From positions 354,039 through 418,038 of the forward strand of contig NZ_JAQYUU010000003.1 in the NCBI RefSeq assembly GCF_028728205.1: a stretch of DNA of 64,000 nt, in the 5' to 3' direction. The position numbers and the translations under genes are program-made. This document shows, piece after piece, positions 8,178 through 16,885 of this stretch. Each line of letters begins with the position of its first letter. Position 1 is the first letter of the stretch. The DNA is from Clostridium sp. 'White wine YQ'. Lineage in GTDB: Bacteria; Bacillota; Clostridia; Clostridiales; Clostridiaceae. A model generated the notes under the pieces. It made no database searches and had not been told where the DNA came from. It saw only the letters and a program-made list of their open reading frames with translations.

Positions 8178-9629
8178 TTATTTCCCCTCCATATTTAAAT
8201 TTATACCAACATCAGCATCTTTATCTTTTTTAGATAATCTATAAAAAGTTAATATTGCTCCAACAAGACTTATTATTCCTGCAGCTATATATACAATCCT
8301 CATTCCATATATAAATGCATCATTTCTTCCTGCTACATAATCAGTAACACGATATCCTATCTTAGAGCTCATCATACTATATAAAAGTGTTGTTGCTAAG
8401 GCTATTCCACATACCATACCTAGATTTCTTACAAGTGCGTTTACACTTCCTGCTATTCCAAGCTTACTTTTGGGTACAGTTGACATTATAAGAGAATTAT
8501 TAGGTGATTGAAATAATCCCATACCAATAGACATTGCTCCAATAAATATAACCATGATTAGCAAAGTTGATTTTTCATTTAATGTTGACATTAGTAATAA
8601 TCCTACGCTTATTAATACCAATCCTATAAAAGTCAATTTTTCTGATCCAATCTTATCTGATAGATGTCCGCTCACCGGTGCTGCAACTGCTAATATTAAA
8701 GGATAAACCATAAGTATTAACCCTGTATGTTCTGGCGTATAACTCATTACATCTTGAAGGTAAAAAGGTAAAATAATGTTATTGCAGAATATCGCTACAA
8801 AGGTTATAAATCCACAAAATATACTTAAGGAAAACAACTTATTACTAAATATACTTAACTGTAAAAGTGGATTTTCTTTTCTCTTCTCAACAAAGATAAA
8901 TACTATAAACGAAATAATTGCTACTGCAAAGCTCACTAAAATTATTGGGTTTGTAAAGCCACGGCTTAATCCTTCATCTAGTGCTCCAAAAAGTGGAACT
9001 ATGGCAAGCATAAATAGAATAGCTCCCACACTATCTATCTTACCTTGTACAATCTTATGAGTATTGGGTAATAACTTAAATGCATAAAACAGTGCAATTA
9101 CTCCAATTGGTACATTTATTAAGAATATAAATTCCCAGCTTGCTGTACCCACTATAATCCCACCTAATCCAGGTCCTACTAAAGATCCCAAAGCAACAGA
9201 TGTTCCTAAAAATCCAAGAGCTTTTCCTCTTTCATTCCCGGGAAATACTTCCGTAATGATCCCTTGATTATTTGCCATTGTTCCTGCTGCTCCAATAGCC
9301 TGCACTATTCTTGCTATAATAAGTACTGGAAATGATCTTGTTATTCCACAAAGTAACGATCCAAAAGCAAATAATCCTAATCCGAATTTAAACATCTTTG
9401 CTTTTCCTAACATATCTCCTAATCTTCCAAATATTAATACCGTTCCAGCTATGGCTATTAAATAACTTGTTGCTACTAATTGAATACTTGATGTTGTTAC
9501 ATTTAGTTCTTTAGCCATTTTAGGTAGTGCTACATTCACAATACTACCATCTAAAGCAGACATAAATGTGGACATTAATACTACTATTAGTATTGACCAC
9601 CTACTTATATCCTTATTTGATTTTTCCAC
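8178..9629 (-). CDS. EmrB/QacA-type 14-TM MFS exporter
   Basis: A 483-residue DHA2-family exporter. The TM1 signature ALDGSIVNVALP is at about residues 25-36, and motif A is FGRLGDMLGKAKMF after TM2. The hydrophobic profile fits 14 helices. The start is GTG at 9629, preceded by GGAGG at 7 nt. No regulator is divergent from or adjacent to it, unlike the other pumps here, and the downstream GNAT gene is coupled to it. Drug specificity is not predictable. Confidence 0.9.
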   Translation of the reverse strand: MEKSNKDISRWSILIVVLMSTFMSALDGSIVNVALPKMAKELNVTTSSIQLVATSYLIAIAGTVLIFGRLGDMLGKAKMFKFGLGLFAFGSLLCGITRSFPVLIIARIVQAIGAAGTMANNQGIITEVFPGNERGKALGFLGTSVALGSLVGPGLGGIIVGTASWEFIFLINVPIGVIALFYAFKLLPNTHKIVQGKIDSVGAILFMLAIVPLFGALDEGLSRGFTNPIILVSFAVAIISFIVFIFVEKRKENPLLQLSIFSNKLFSLSIFCGFITFVAIFCNNIILPFYLQDVMSYTPEHTGLILMVYPLILAVAAPVSGHLSDKIGSEKLTFIGLVLISVGLLLMSTLNEKSTLLIMVIFIGAMSIGMGLFQSPNNSLIMSTVPKSKLGIAGSVNALVRNLGMVCGIALATTLLYSMMSSKIGYRVTDYVAGRNDAFIYGMRIVYIAAGIISLVGAILTFYRLSKKDKDADVGINLNMEGK

Positions 9630-9758
9630 TTAATCTCCTCCTTTTAAATTAAATCCAACTCTTCATAAATTAACCCTAACCCTAAGTCATCCTTTTAACC
9701 TTTTGGTGCTATCATAGATCTTTTTTAATGACTGCATAGTAATATTCTTTTTAATATA

Positions 9759-9800
9759 AAAAAGTCCTGACTTTCTTTGCACAAAGAAGACAGGATTTTT
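9759..9800 (-). terminator. terminator downstream of the second GNAT gene
   Basis: AGTCCTGaCTTtCTTTG and its complement CAAAGaAGaCAGGAtTT form a long imperfect stem. The minus-strand side ends in a run of T. Confidence 0.7.
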
Positions 9801-9887
9801 TAAATTCATTCTTTAATTATTTAAATTTTCATTCAAATTCTTCAACTAATTGTATAGCAAATAACCTTTATAATAGCTGGCTTAACT

Positions 9888-10379
9888 CTACACACCAAGC
9901 CTATAATTGTCAATATCCCTATATTCTCCGAACTTCATTCCCACTTCTTTAATAGTTCCACAAAACTCAAATCCAAATTTTTCGTGCAGCTTTTGGCTAG
10001 CTTCATTTCCTGATGTAATAACAGAAACTACCGTATGTGTCCTTTCATCTTTCTTAGCTTCCTTCAAAATAAACTCCATGAGAGCAGCTGCAATTCCCTT
10101 TTTTCTATAATCTGCCCCGATATATATTGATAGTTCTACAGTAGTCTTAAATGCTTCCTTTTCACGATATGATGACAAGGATGCATAGCCTGCAACACAA
10201 TTGTCCACCTCTGCAACATATAAAGGATGATTGTCTATATTATGCATATAAAACCACTCTTTCCATTCCTCCATGGTTTTAGGCTCTAGATCCAAAGTAG
10301 CTACTCCATGCTTTACTTCATAATTGTATATCTCTAAAAGTTCATCTAAATCCTTAATTTCAGCTTCTCTTATTATCAT
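9888..10379 (-). CDS. GNAT acetyltransferase, phosphinothricin acetyltransferase (PAT/YncA) family
   Basis: A 163-residue protein starting MIIREAEIKDLDELLEIYNY, the typical opening of the PAT family that N-acetylates phosphinothricin or methionine sulfoximine/sulfone. ELSIYIGADYRKKGIAAALM is the acetyl-CoA binding motif and GNEASQKLHEKFGFEFCGTI the closing one. The start ATG follows AAGGAG. It is monocistronic between two terminator-like regions. The substrate may well be an amino-acid analogue rather than the herbicide. Confidence 0.85.
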   Translation of the reverse strand: MIIREAEIKDLDELLEIYNYEVKHGVATLDLEPKTMEEWKEWFYMHNIDNHPLYVAEVDNCVAGYASLSSYREKEAFKTTVELSIYIGADYRKKGIAAALMEFILKEAKKDERTHTVVSVITSGNEASQKLHEKFGFEFCGTIKEVGMKFGEYRDIDNYRLGV

Positions 10380-10688
10380 ATATTGTAACTCCTTTTCTTT
10401 TAAAACTTTTTATTTTATGTTAATTAAATTCATATTCAAAAAGGCAAATGACACCCTCTATCCATAAGGCACCTATAAAATATCATAAAAATTATACCAT
10501 ATAATTAATATACTTTACTCTCTTTTTATACCCGTTTACTATATACTTTTTTATTTCCTACACTAGATTATTAGTAATCATATTTTCAATTAATTGTATA
10601 GTAAAAAGAGAAATAAAAATTGTCCCTATTGATAAATAATGTAAAAAATATTAAAATTAAGAAAATTAATTTATTGGGGGAATTTTTA

Positions 10689-11639
10689 ATGGAAGTTGTA
10701 AAGTTTAAAGAATTTAGAGACAAGGTTTATCAAAATGTCTCTAAAGTTATTATCGGTAAAGAAGACATAATAGACAAAGTACTTTGTGCCTTTATTTGTA
10801 ATGGACATGTACTAATGGAGGATGTTCCTGGCTTAGGTAAAACAAAATTAAGCAAATCTATTGCTAAAACTTTAGATTGTACCTTTAAAAGAATTCAATT
10901 TACTCCTGACCTTTTGCCTTCAGATTTAACTGGAATTTATTTTTTCAATCAAAAATTAGGAGACTTTGAATTTAGAAAAGGTCCTCTTCTAAGCGAATTT
11001 GTCCTTGCAGATGAAATAAACAGAGCAACTCCAAGAACTCAAGCTGCCTTATTAGAATGTATGGAAGAAAAACAGCTTACTGTGGAAGGAAATACTATAA
11101 AATTAGAACCTCCTTTCTTTGTAATGGCAACTCAAAATCCTGTAGAACAATTTGGAACTTTTCCATTACCAGAAGCTCAACTAGATAGATTTTTTATGAG
11201 ACTTTCAATGGGATACCCTGAGTTTTCTGAAGAAGAAAATATGATGGATAGATTTATGTTTAATGATCCTTTGGATGAACTTTCAGCTGTAGTAACAAAG
11301 GAAGAGATTAAATATGTTCAAGATCATTATAAAGAGGTTCACATAAGCAAAGAGTTAAAAGACTATATATTAACTATTGTTCGTGAAACTAGAAATAATA
11401 ATAATGTTTCTTTGGGTTGCTCCCCAAGAGCTTCTTTAAACTTAATGAAAGGTTGTCAAGCATATGCGAGTATTAATCAAAGAGATTATGTAATTCCCGA
11501 AGATGTTAAAATGCTAGCTATACCTATTCTTAGCCATAGACTAGTTCTAAAAAACCAAATAGGTTCACAATCTGAAAAGTCAGAAGAAATTATTAGAGAA
11601 ATACTAAGCACTGTTGATGCACCACTTGAAAAAATATAG
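10689..11639 (+). CDS. MoxR family AAA+ ATPase
   Basis: A 316-residue MoxR-type ATPase (chaperone-like, often activating von Willebrand A-domain or membrane partners). Walker A is DVPGLGKTK at about residues 45-53, Walker B LADEINRATPRTQAALLECM, sensor 1 MATQNPVEQ, and the arginine-finger region PEAQLDRFFM. The start is ATG at 10689 with GGGGGA upstream; the frame runs 23 codons further but without a ribosome site. It leads a three-gene operon with DUF58 and a membrane protein, the standard MoxR-DUF58-transglutaminase-like module, though here the third gene lacks a visible transglutaminase core. Confidence 0.92.
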   Translation: MEVVKFKEFRDKVYQNVSKVIIGKEDIIDKVLCAFICNGHVLMEDVPGLGKTKLSKSIAKTLDCTFKRIQFTPDLLPSDLTGIYFFNQKLGDFEFRKGPLLSEFVLADEINRATPRTQAALLECMEEKQLTVEGNTIKLEPPFFVMATQNPVEQFGTFPLPEAQLDRFFMRLSMGYPEFSEEENMMDRFMFNDPLDELSAVVTKEEIKYVQDHYKEVHISKELKDYILTIVRETRNNNNVSLGCSPRASLNLMKGCQAYASINQRDYVIPEDVKMLAIPILSHRLVLKNQIGSQSEKSEEIIREILSTVDAPLEKI

Positions 11640-11648
11640 AGGTGCATT

Positions 11649-12764
11649 ATGTTAAGTTATTTTGCATTTGCCTTTCTAATAATACTTCTATTAGCTTTGG
11701 GAGAATTTACACGTAGAAATGGCTTTAGAAATCTTAAAATCAAGAGAACCATAAAAAATAATAAAGTTCAAATAGGAGAAGAAATTTTTGTAACTACAAC
11801 TATAGAAAATAAAAAATGGCTTCCTATTTCATTCCTTCATCTTCAGCAAGATATACCAAGTGATCTTACTACTGAACTTAATAAAAATGAAGTAAGCTTA
11901 TTTTTATCTATAAAGTGGCATGAGAGAATTAAAAGTACCTTTAAGCTTAAGGGAGAAAAAAGAGGGGTTTATCTTTTAAAAACTGTGAAATTATCTTTGG
12001 GAGACTTGTTTGGTTTTAGTTCTGAAGTCATGCAGATAGATGATTATAATGAAATTATCATATATCCACCAATTAAAAGTATAGATTCCTTTTACCTAGT
12101 TAGCAATAATATTCAAGGTGATAACATAATAAAAAGATGGATATATAAAGACCCTATCTTTACTCGTGGCATTAGGGAATATAATGTTGAGGATAGAATG
12201 AAGGATATTCACTGGCCATCCAGTTTAAAGGCTAATAAGCTAATGGTTAAGGAATACGATTATTCATCTGATAGAGAACTTATTATAATTCTAAATACCC
12301 AGTGCGGTGCACCATACTTTAGTGTAACAAACTCAGATGTTATTGAAAGTGGTATTGAACTTTCTGTCTCATTAATTAATAGTTCAATTAATATGGGTAC
12401 CCCAACTGGTTTCTGGACAAATGCACATATTTTAGGTTTTAGAAAAGATTTAAAAAATATGATAGAACCTTTTTTAAATTCCTTTACTGAAATCTTAGAA
12501 CTTTGCGGAAGGATGTCCTCTGCCTCCCCTAGAGAAGATTTTGCTTCATTTCTTTCTAGCAACTTAATGCACTTTAGAAAGAATGCTGTCTATACTGTAA
12601 TCTCATGCTTCTTTGATGATGAGAGCATTTATATGCTTAACAAACTTAAGAATGCTGGAATGTGTATTAAAATAATTGATATAACCCCAGATGCTTCTTT
12701 ACCTGAAGTAAATGGTATTGAAAAAATTATATTAACTGGAGGTAATGCTAATGAGTCAAATTAG
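11649..12764 (+). CDS. DUF58 domain protein, MoxR partner
   Basis: A 371-residue protein. A short N-terminal membrane segment (about 2-18) is followed by a beta-rich region and the DUF58 signature YNVEDRMKDIHWPSSLKANKLMVKEYD near residues 178-204, where conserved Arg, Asp, Ile-x-Trp and Lys residues are intact. The C-terminal part resembles a degenerate VWA domain with ELIIILNTQ. It begins 9 nt after the moxR stop, with GAGGTG as ribosome site. Members act with MoxR ATPases in envelope stress or protein assembly; the client is unknown. Confidence 0.88.
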   Translation: MLSYFAFAFLIILLLALGEFTRRNGFRNLKIKRTIKNNKVQIGEEIFVTTTIENKKWLPISFLHLQQDIPSDLTTELNKNEVSLFLSIKWHERIKSTFKLKGEKRGVYLLKTVKLSLGDLFGFSSEVMQIDDYNEIIIYPPIKSIDSFYLVSNNIQGDNIIKRWIYKDPIFTRGIREYNVEDRMKDIHWPSSLKANKLMVKEYDYSSDRELIIILNTQCGAPYFSVTNSDVIESGIELSVSLINSSINMGTPTGFWTNAHILGFRKDLKNMIEPFLNSFTEILELCGRMSSASPREDFASFLSSNLMHFRKNAVYTVISCFFDDESIYMLNKLKNAGMCIKIIDITPDASLPEVNGIEKIILTGGNANESN

Positions 12765-13920
12765 AAAGATAAAAATATTATATACTCTTAGCCTTACACT
12801 TTTTATAGATATAGTTTGGAGTTTTATTATAAGAATAATATTCAGACAAGGATATGACTACAAACTTTTTATAATACTTCTTGTTTCCGCCTTTAGTATT
12901 GGATTCTTCAAAGAAAAAATTAGTAATAAATATGTAAATATAGCTATACCTACAGCTATTTCTTTATTTTTGAATTCTAACTTTTTGTATAACGTAATTG
13001 TAGTTGCATTCTTATGCTATATAATTTATGAAACCAAAGAAACCACCTATGATTTTTTTAACATTGAAGGCAAAGTTAAATACAGTATAGGTATTTTATT
13101 TATTCTAGGCTTTCTAGATTCAGGTAGGAATATTAGATTATATATTATTTTTATTATAGTTTCTGTATTACTACAAAGAGAAAGTCGAGCATTTTCTTAT
13201 AAAATGAAAAGCTCAGCCTATGGCAATTTAGTTATTGCCATAACATCAGTACTCCTTACTATAGATAAAGTATTCTTACCAATTTTAGGAACCTTGAAGA
13301 GAATAATTGATTTTTTATGGCTACCCATAAGCTATATAATATTGGCTTTTGCTTATATTTTATCTTTCGTATTTTCTTATGCAATTAAAGCAATAGAAGT
13401 CATTACATCTAATAAAGTTCATGAGCAAGTAAAAGTTGATAACAATACTTCTGATAATACTTTAGTACAAATAGAACAGATAACCCACTTTCCGCCTATT
13501 ATAAAAATAATTATTGAACTTGCCACAATTATTTTTATTTTATTTATAGTTTATAAGTTATATAAAACAAAAAAGGTATCTAAAAGGGTTATGGATAACT
13601 TCATTGAAATTGAAACTGAAAATATATATGAAGCTAAAATTAGAAAAAGAGTTAAATATAAATATGACAAAGATATAAGAAGCAAAATATTATATTTATT
13701 TTTAAAGTTTGAAGTCTTAGCCAAAAATAAAGGACTATATAAAAACTTCATGACTGCAGAAGAGCTTGGGCGTAGTACTAAACGTTCAATAAACAAAGCT
13801 AATGAGATCGATATATTAGTCAATAACTACAATGAAGTAAAATTCTCAAATCATATTCCCACTAATAGGCAATATGAGGATATAAAAGAAAATTATAAAA
13901 TACTCAAAAAAGAATTGTAA
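12751..13920 (+). CDS. membrane protein of the MoxR operon, DUF4129-like C-terminus
   Basis: A membrane protein of about 389 residues with roughly seven helices in the first 210 residues, another at about 250-270, then a basic cytosolic tail. The tail (KYKYDKDIRSKILYLFLKFEVLAKNK...) resembles DUF4129 tails seen beside MoxR/DUF58 genes. GGAGG at 12738-12742 lies 8 nt from the ATG at 12751, better than the ATG at 12745, and gives a 14-bp overlap with the DUF58 gene. The transglutaminase core usual at this position is absent. Confidence 0.75.
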   Translation: MSQIRKIKILYTLSLTLFIDIVWSFIIRIIFRQGYDYKLFIILLVSAFSIGFFKEKISNKYVNIAIPTAISLFLNSNFLYNVIVVAFLCYIIYETKETTYDFFNIEGKVKYSIGILFILGFLDSGRNIRLYIIFIIVSVLLQRESRAFSYKMKSSAYGNLVIAITSVLLTIDKVFLPILGTLKRIIDFLWLPISYIILAFAYILSFVFSYAIKAIEVITSNKVHEQVKVDNNTSDNTLVQIEQITHFPPIIKIIIELATIIFILFIVYKLYKTKKVSKRVMDNFIEIETENIYEAKIRKRVKYKYDKDIRSKILYLFLKFEVLAKNKGLYKNFMTAEELGRSTKRSINKANEIDILVNNYNEVKFSNHIPTNRQYEDIKENYKILKKEL

Positions 13921-13925
13921 ACTTA

Positions 13926-13957
13926 AAGGCCCATACCAATTTATAGGTGTGGGCCTA
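13926..13957 (+). terminator. terminator of the moxR operon
   Basis: GGCCCATACC and GGTGTGGGCC form a 10-bp stem with one G-T pair and an 8-nt loop, followed by a T-rich stretch. Confidence 0.75.
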
Positions 13958-14010
13958 ATATATTTTAATGTATTATAAAAACTAAATATAATATGTACCA
14001 ATCAGTCTAA

Positions 14011-14038
14011 TTGACATCGATTCTCCTTATGTTATAAT
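14011..14038 (+). promoter_or_regulatory. sigma-A promoter for the lectin-lysozyme gene
   Basis: TTGACA at 14011-14016 and TATAAT at 14033-14038 with a 16-nt spacer. Transcription would start near 14045, leaving a leader of about 220 nt before the ATG at 14267. The leader holds an AAGGAGG at 14089-14095 with only a six-codon frame after it, and the AGTAACTGTCC repeat at 14145. No known riboswitch class was recognised in it. Confidence 0.7.
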
Positions 14039-14266
14039 TTAGTATATAAGTAATATTATGTAAACAACATTGTAGCCTTATCTAAAAAGGAGGTATGTAT
14101 AAAGTTATAATTTAATCTTTATGTGTTAACCAAGTCTTTATAACAGTAACTGTCCTTATATAAAAATATTCTGCAAAAATTCTTTATGGCTAAATCTCAA
14201 AAATAATACTCGCCATGCGATACAAAATACCTGATATTTTAAAAAATATATAAGGATGTGTTAAAA

Positions 14267-15124
14267 ATGAGTAAAAAACTATCTTTAACAAAAGCTTTGG
14301 TATTTGCATCAATGCTAGCGACATCAATTATTGTAGCCCACCCATTAAAAACATCAGCTGCTGTTGTTTCTGGACAAACTTATAAACTTATTAATGTTGG
14401 TAGCGGAAAAGCTCTTGACGTTTATGCTGCTGGGACAGCAAACTATACCAATGTTGATATTTATACTGACAACAGTACTGGAGCTCAGCAATGGAGAATT
14501 ATACAAAACAGTGATGGCACTTACAAGTTAATTAATGTAAATAGTAATAAGGCCCTCGATGTTTATGCTGCTGGAAATGCTGATTACACTAACGTCGATA
14601 TTTACACTGATAACGGAACTGCTGCTCAAAAGTGGAACATCATTGCTGTTAATGGCGGAACTACACCATCAGTAAACAAGCCTTCTGAAGTTCCAAATGA
14701 TATATGGACATATGCTATTAATGCTGATAGAAAGTATACTAATGATGGAGATTTTGCTCTATTATTATGTGCTGTAATTAAAAAAGAAAGCTATTTTGGG
14801 GCAGGCTTAGGTGGAAGCCCATCTTCTGGAGATGGATTAATGCAAGTAGAACCAAACACTCGAAATGCCTATGCAGCCAAGTTCCAAGCAAAATATGGGT
14901 ATGCTTATAATCACGGTAGTTACCAAGATCAAGTATACTTGGGTGCTCTTATTCTAAATGAAAATATTGTACAATTTGGTAGTGTATACAACGGTCTATT
15001 GCATTATAATGGAGGCCCTAACTGGTATCCAGGTGCTACAGATTCATACGGACGTGTAATAGAAGCTGATAAATATGCAAATGAAGTTTATGGAACCTAT
15101 AGATCCTATGGTGGAAAACGATAA
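14267..15124 (+). CDS. secreted ricin-type lectin / lysozyme-like hydrolase
   Basis: A 285-residue exported protein. The signal peptide spans residues 1-32 (basic MSKKLSLTK, hydrophobic core, cut near SAA). Two tandem ricin-B-type repeats (about 38-85 and 86-130), each with LDVYAAG and a QxW-like AQ(Q/K)W, would bind sugar. The C-terminal domain (about 145-285) looks like a lysozyme/SLT-type transglycosylase: IKKESYFG supplies the candidate catalytic Glu, and GDGLMQVEPNT and LLHYNGGPNWYPG match lysozyme-fold motifs. Start at 14267 has TAAGGA 10 nt upstream. Probable wall hydrolase or bacteriolytic enzyme. Confidence 0.8.
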   Translation: MSKKLSLTKALVFASMLATSIIVAHPLKTSAAVVSGQTYKLINVGSGKALDVYAAGTANYTNVDIYTDNSTGAQQWRIIQNSDGTYKLINVNSNKALDVYAAGNADYTNVDIYTDNGTAAQKWNIIAVNGGTTPSVNKPSEVPNDIWTYAINADRKYTNDGDFALLLCAVIKKESYFGAGLGGSPSSGDGLMQVEPNTRNAYAAKFQAKYGYAYNHGSYQDQVYLGALILNENIVQFGSVYNGLLHYNGGPNWYPGATDSYGRVIEADKYANEVYGTYRSYGGKR

Positions 15125-15141
15125 CTCCTTAGCATATAGAC

Positions 15142-15206
15142 ACTGTCTTCTATAAAAATTGTTCTTTATGAATAAAAACTTATAAAGTTTTTTGCGGACA
15201 GTTACT
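15142..15206. repeat. 65-bp imperfect palindrome after the lysozyme gene
   Basis: ACTGTC at 15142 and GACAGT at 15198 bound a sequence with internal complementary CTTTAT/ATAAAG. The right end (GGACAGTTACT, 15196-15206) is the exact reverse complement of AGTAACTGTCC at 14145-14155 upstream of the gene. It lacks a terminal T-run, so it looks more like a miniature repeat than a terminator. Confidence 0.4.
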
Positions 15207-15224
15207 ATTATAAATATAAAAAAT

Positions 15225-15267
15225 ATAAGTCGATTTCAGTCTATCACTGAGTCGGCTTATTTTTTTT
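15225..15267 (+). terminator. terminator of the lectin-lysozyme gene
   Basis: ATAAGTCGATTTCAGT pairs with ACTGAGTCGGCTTAT across a 5-nt loop (one bulge, one G-U) and is followed by eight T. Confidence 0.8.
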
Positions 15268-15410
15268 AATAATTTCAATGTGAAAACTAACCTCACCTGG
15301 ACATACATAGCAAATTTCCCATTGTTTTTATAGCGTAGAAATTCTAAAATTACATATAACTATAATTGCAAACAATTATTAAGTAATAACTTATAAAGGA
15401 GGAATTTACT

Positions 15411-15605
15411 ATGGCAAGTAGAGGTAACAGAGTTTTAGTACCACAAGCAAAAGAAGGTTTATCTAGATTCAAAATGGAATCTGCTAGTGAAGTAGGAGTT
15501 ACTCTAAATGAAGGTTACAATGGAGATTTAACTGCTAGAGAAGCTGGCTCAGTAGGCGGACAAATGGTTAAAAAGATGGTTGAAGCTTACGAAAAAAATC
15601 TATAA
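15411..15605 (+). CDS. alpha/beta-type small acid-soluble spore protein
   Basis: A 64-residue SASP that coats and protects spore DNA. LNEGYNGDLTAREAGSVGGQ contains the conserved family region, including the Gly-Asn/Asp-Leu-Thr-x-Arg core, and the C-terminal KKMVEAYEKNL is typical. The germination-protease site normally in the N-terminal third appears as the KMESASEVGV segment (T-E-F-A-like, E-S-A-S-E-V here). Strong AAAGGAGG at 8 nt. Monocistronic and expected to be forespore (sigma-G) controlled; no clear sigma-G boxes could be fixed by eye. Its presence marks a spore former. Confidence 0.95.
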   Translation: MASRGNRVLVPQAKEGLSRFKMESASEVGVTLNEGYNGDLTAREAGSVGGQMVKKMVEAYEKNL

Positions 15606-15614
15606 TTAATAAAT

Positions 15615-15635
15615 AGGAGCGTTTAATACGCTCCT
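15615..15635 (+). terminator. hairpin after the SASP gene
   Basis: AGGAGCG and CGCTCCT form a perfect 7-bp stem with a 7-nt loop, 10 nt after the stop codon. The T-run is weak. Confidence 0.55.
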
Positions 15636-15674
15636 TAATCTTTGCTTAAATAAACTTTAACATACTTATACCTA

Positions 15675-16397
15675 TTAAGATTTTTTATATTTCTTATAGT
15701 GATTTAAACTAAGATAAATATATAAACCTCCTACAGCTACAGAAAGTACTCCAAGATATTTTTTATCAATAAGATCTAATATCCCTAGTACTAAAAAAGC
15801 AATACCTATAAATATATATAACTTCCACAATCCTTTATTATTAATTGCCTCACTTTTATCCCCACCATCTTTTTCTATTTGCTTAATTCTAGAGTTATAT
15901 GCTACATAAGGCATAAAGTTGAACACAAAAATAACTATATCAATAACTAGCAAGCATAGAATAGGCAAAAATATAGGTAACCTAGCTATAAAAGAAAAAA
16001 TTAATAACCCTATTAATAATATTCCCGCTATAGAAGAATAAAGTGATGCTTTTCCTGTTCGAAGTCTTACATCTTCATATTTATCTATCTGTGTTTCTCT
16101 GTCGCTATAAATTGGCTTGGTCCCCTCTTCTGCTGAGAAAATATGCATTTGTTTTCCTACAGAAATAATATGATTCCATCCAGCTTCTTTAAATATATTA
16201 AAATATTCTTCATTTGCCTCCGTTTGATAGTCTAAACTATATACGATATTTTGAGGTTTATCTTTTTTTAACTTATAAAAAAATCCTCCTACTATACCTT
16301 CAAGTATCCATCCTTGACTTGCATATTCACTTAATCTTTTCATATCTCCTTCTTCATTAAATGCAAGCCCCTCAATCATTACATATTTACTTTTCAT
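15675..16397 (-). CDS. DUF2812 membrane protein
   Basis: A 240-residue protein. The N-terminal soluble domain (about 1-125) has EGDMKRLSEYASQGWILEG and FKEAGWNHIISVGKQMHIFSA, the DUF2812 hallmark. Four hydrophobic segments (about 131-150, 152-172, 190-210, 212-230) follow. DUF2812 proteins are typically encoded after a PadR regulator, exactly as here (11-bp overlap), and are thought to act with it, but their biochemical role is unknown. Confidence 0.85.
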   Translation of the reverse strand: MKSKYVMIEGLAFNEEGDMKRLSEYASQGWILEGIVGGFFYKLKKDKPQNIVYSLDYQTEANEEYFNIFKEAGWNHIISVGKQMHIFSAEEGTKPIYSDRETQIDKYEDVRLRTGKASLYSSIAGILLIGLLIFSFIARLPIFLPILCLLVIDIVIFVFNFMPYVAYNSRIKQIEKDGGDKSEAINNKGLWKLYIFIGIAFLVLGILDLIDKKYLGVLSVAVGGLYIYLSLNHYKKYKKS

Positions 16398-16731
16398 GAT
16401 TATCCTCCTTACTAATTAAGAAATTTTCAGCGAATTTAATCATTTGTTTTTTACGCTCAATTTCATTTATGAGCATCTTTCGTCCTTTATCTGTTATTCT
16501 ATATACTTTTTTATTTTCATCTGTATCTGAACTTAACTCTACTAATTCTGCAGCTAATAGCTTTTTAAGTGTTGTATAAAGTGATGCTGGCCCTATAACA
16601 ACTTGATTATCAGTAAATTTTTCAATTGCTTTCATAATAAGATATCCATGCTTTTCCTCAATAACACAAGATAAAATATAAAAAGCTGAATCAGTAAGTT
16701 CACCAATATCAATGGAATCTTTTCTCGGCAT
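16387..16731 (-). CDS. PadR family transcriptional regulator
   Basis: A 114-residue winged-helix regulator. ILSCVIEEKHGYLIMKAIEKFTDNQVVIGPASLYTTLKKLLAAELVE is the PadR domain with the conserved GY-h-I and a GPASLYTTLKKL recognition helix. ATG at 16731 has GGAAGG 8 nt upstream; a GTG at 16740 is less likely. It overlaps the DUF2812 gene by 11 bp and probably represses this operon through the palindrome at 16752-16776. Confidence 0.9.
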   Translation of the reverse strand: MPRKDSIDIGELTDSAFYILSCVIEEKHGYLIMKAIEKFTDNQVVIGPASLYTTLKKLLAAELVELSSDTDENKKVYRITDKGRKMLINEIERKKQMIKFAENFLISKEDNHEK

Positions 16732-16751
16732 AAAACTCACCTTCCTATTTT

Positions 16752-16804
16752 TAGTATATCATTTATTGATATACTATATTTAATAATATACCAATAAATG
16801 ATAT
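16752..16804. promoter_or_regulatory. PadR operator region
   Basis: TAGTATATC and GATATACTA form a perfect palindrome around a 7-bp centre at 16752-16776. The internal word ATATCATTTATTG (16756-16768) recurs inverted at 16792-16804, giving two facing sites upstream of padR. Confidence 0.6.
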
Positions 16805-16830
16805 AACTGTCAAATGTTTACATTATTAAT

Positions 16831-16864
16831 AGACACGGAAAAGTTATTATACTTCTCCGTGTCT
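16831..16864. terminator. hairpin between padR promoter region and helD end
   Basis: AGACACGGA and TCCGTGTCT flank an AT-rich loop. It probably ends the minus-strand helD transcript, though the T-tract is weak. Confidence 0.6.
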
Positions 16865-16885
16865 TCTTCATTGTTTATTAATTAA

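Noticed and set aside
14089..14121. Short ORF MYKVII after AAGGAGG in the lysozyme leader
   Set aside because: Only six codons and the ribosome site is 1 nt from the ATG, too close for efficient initiation.
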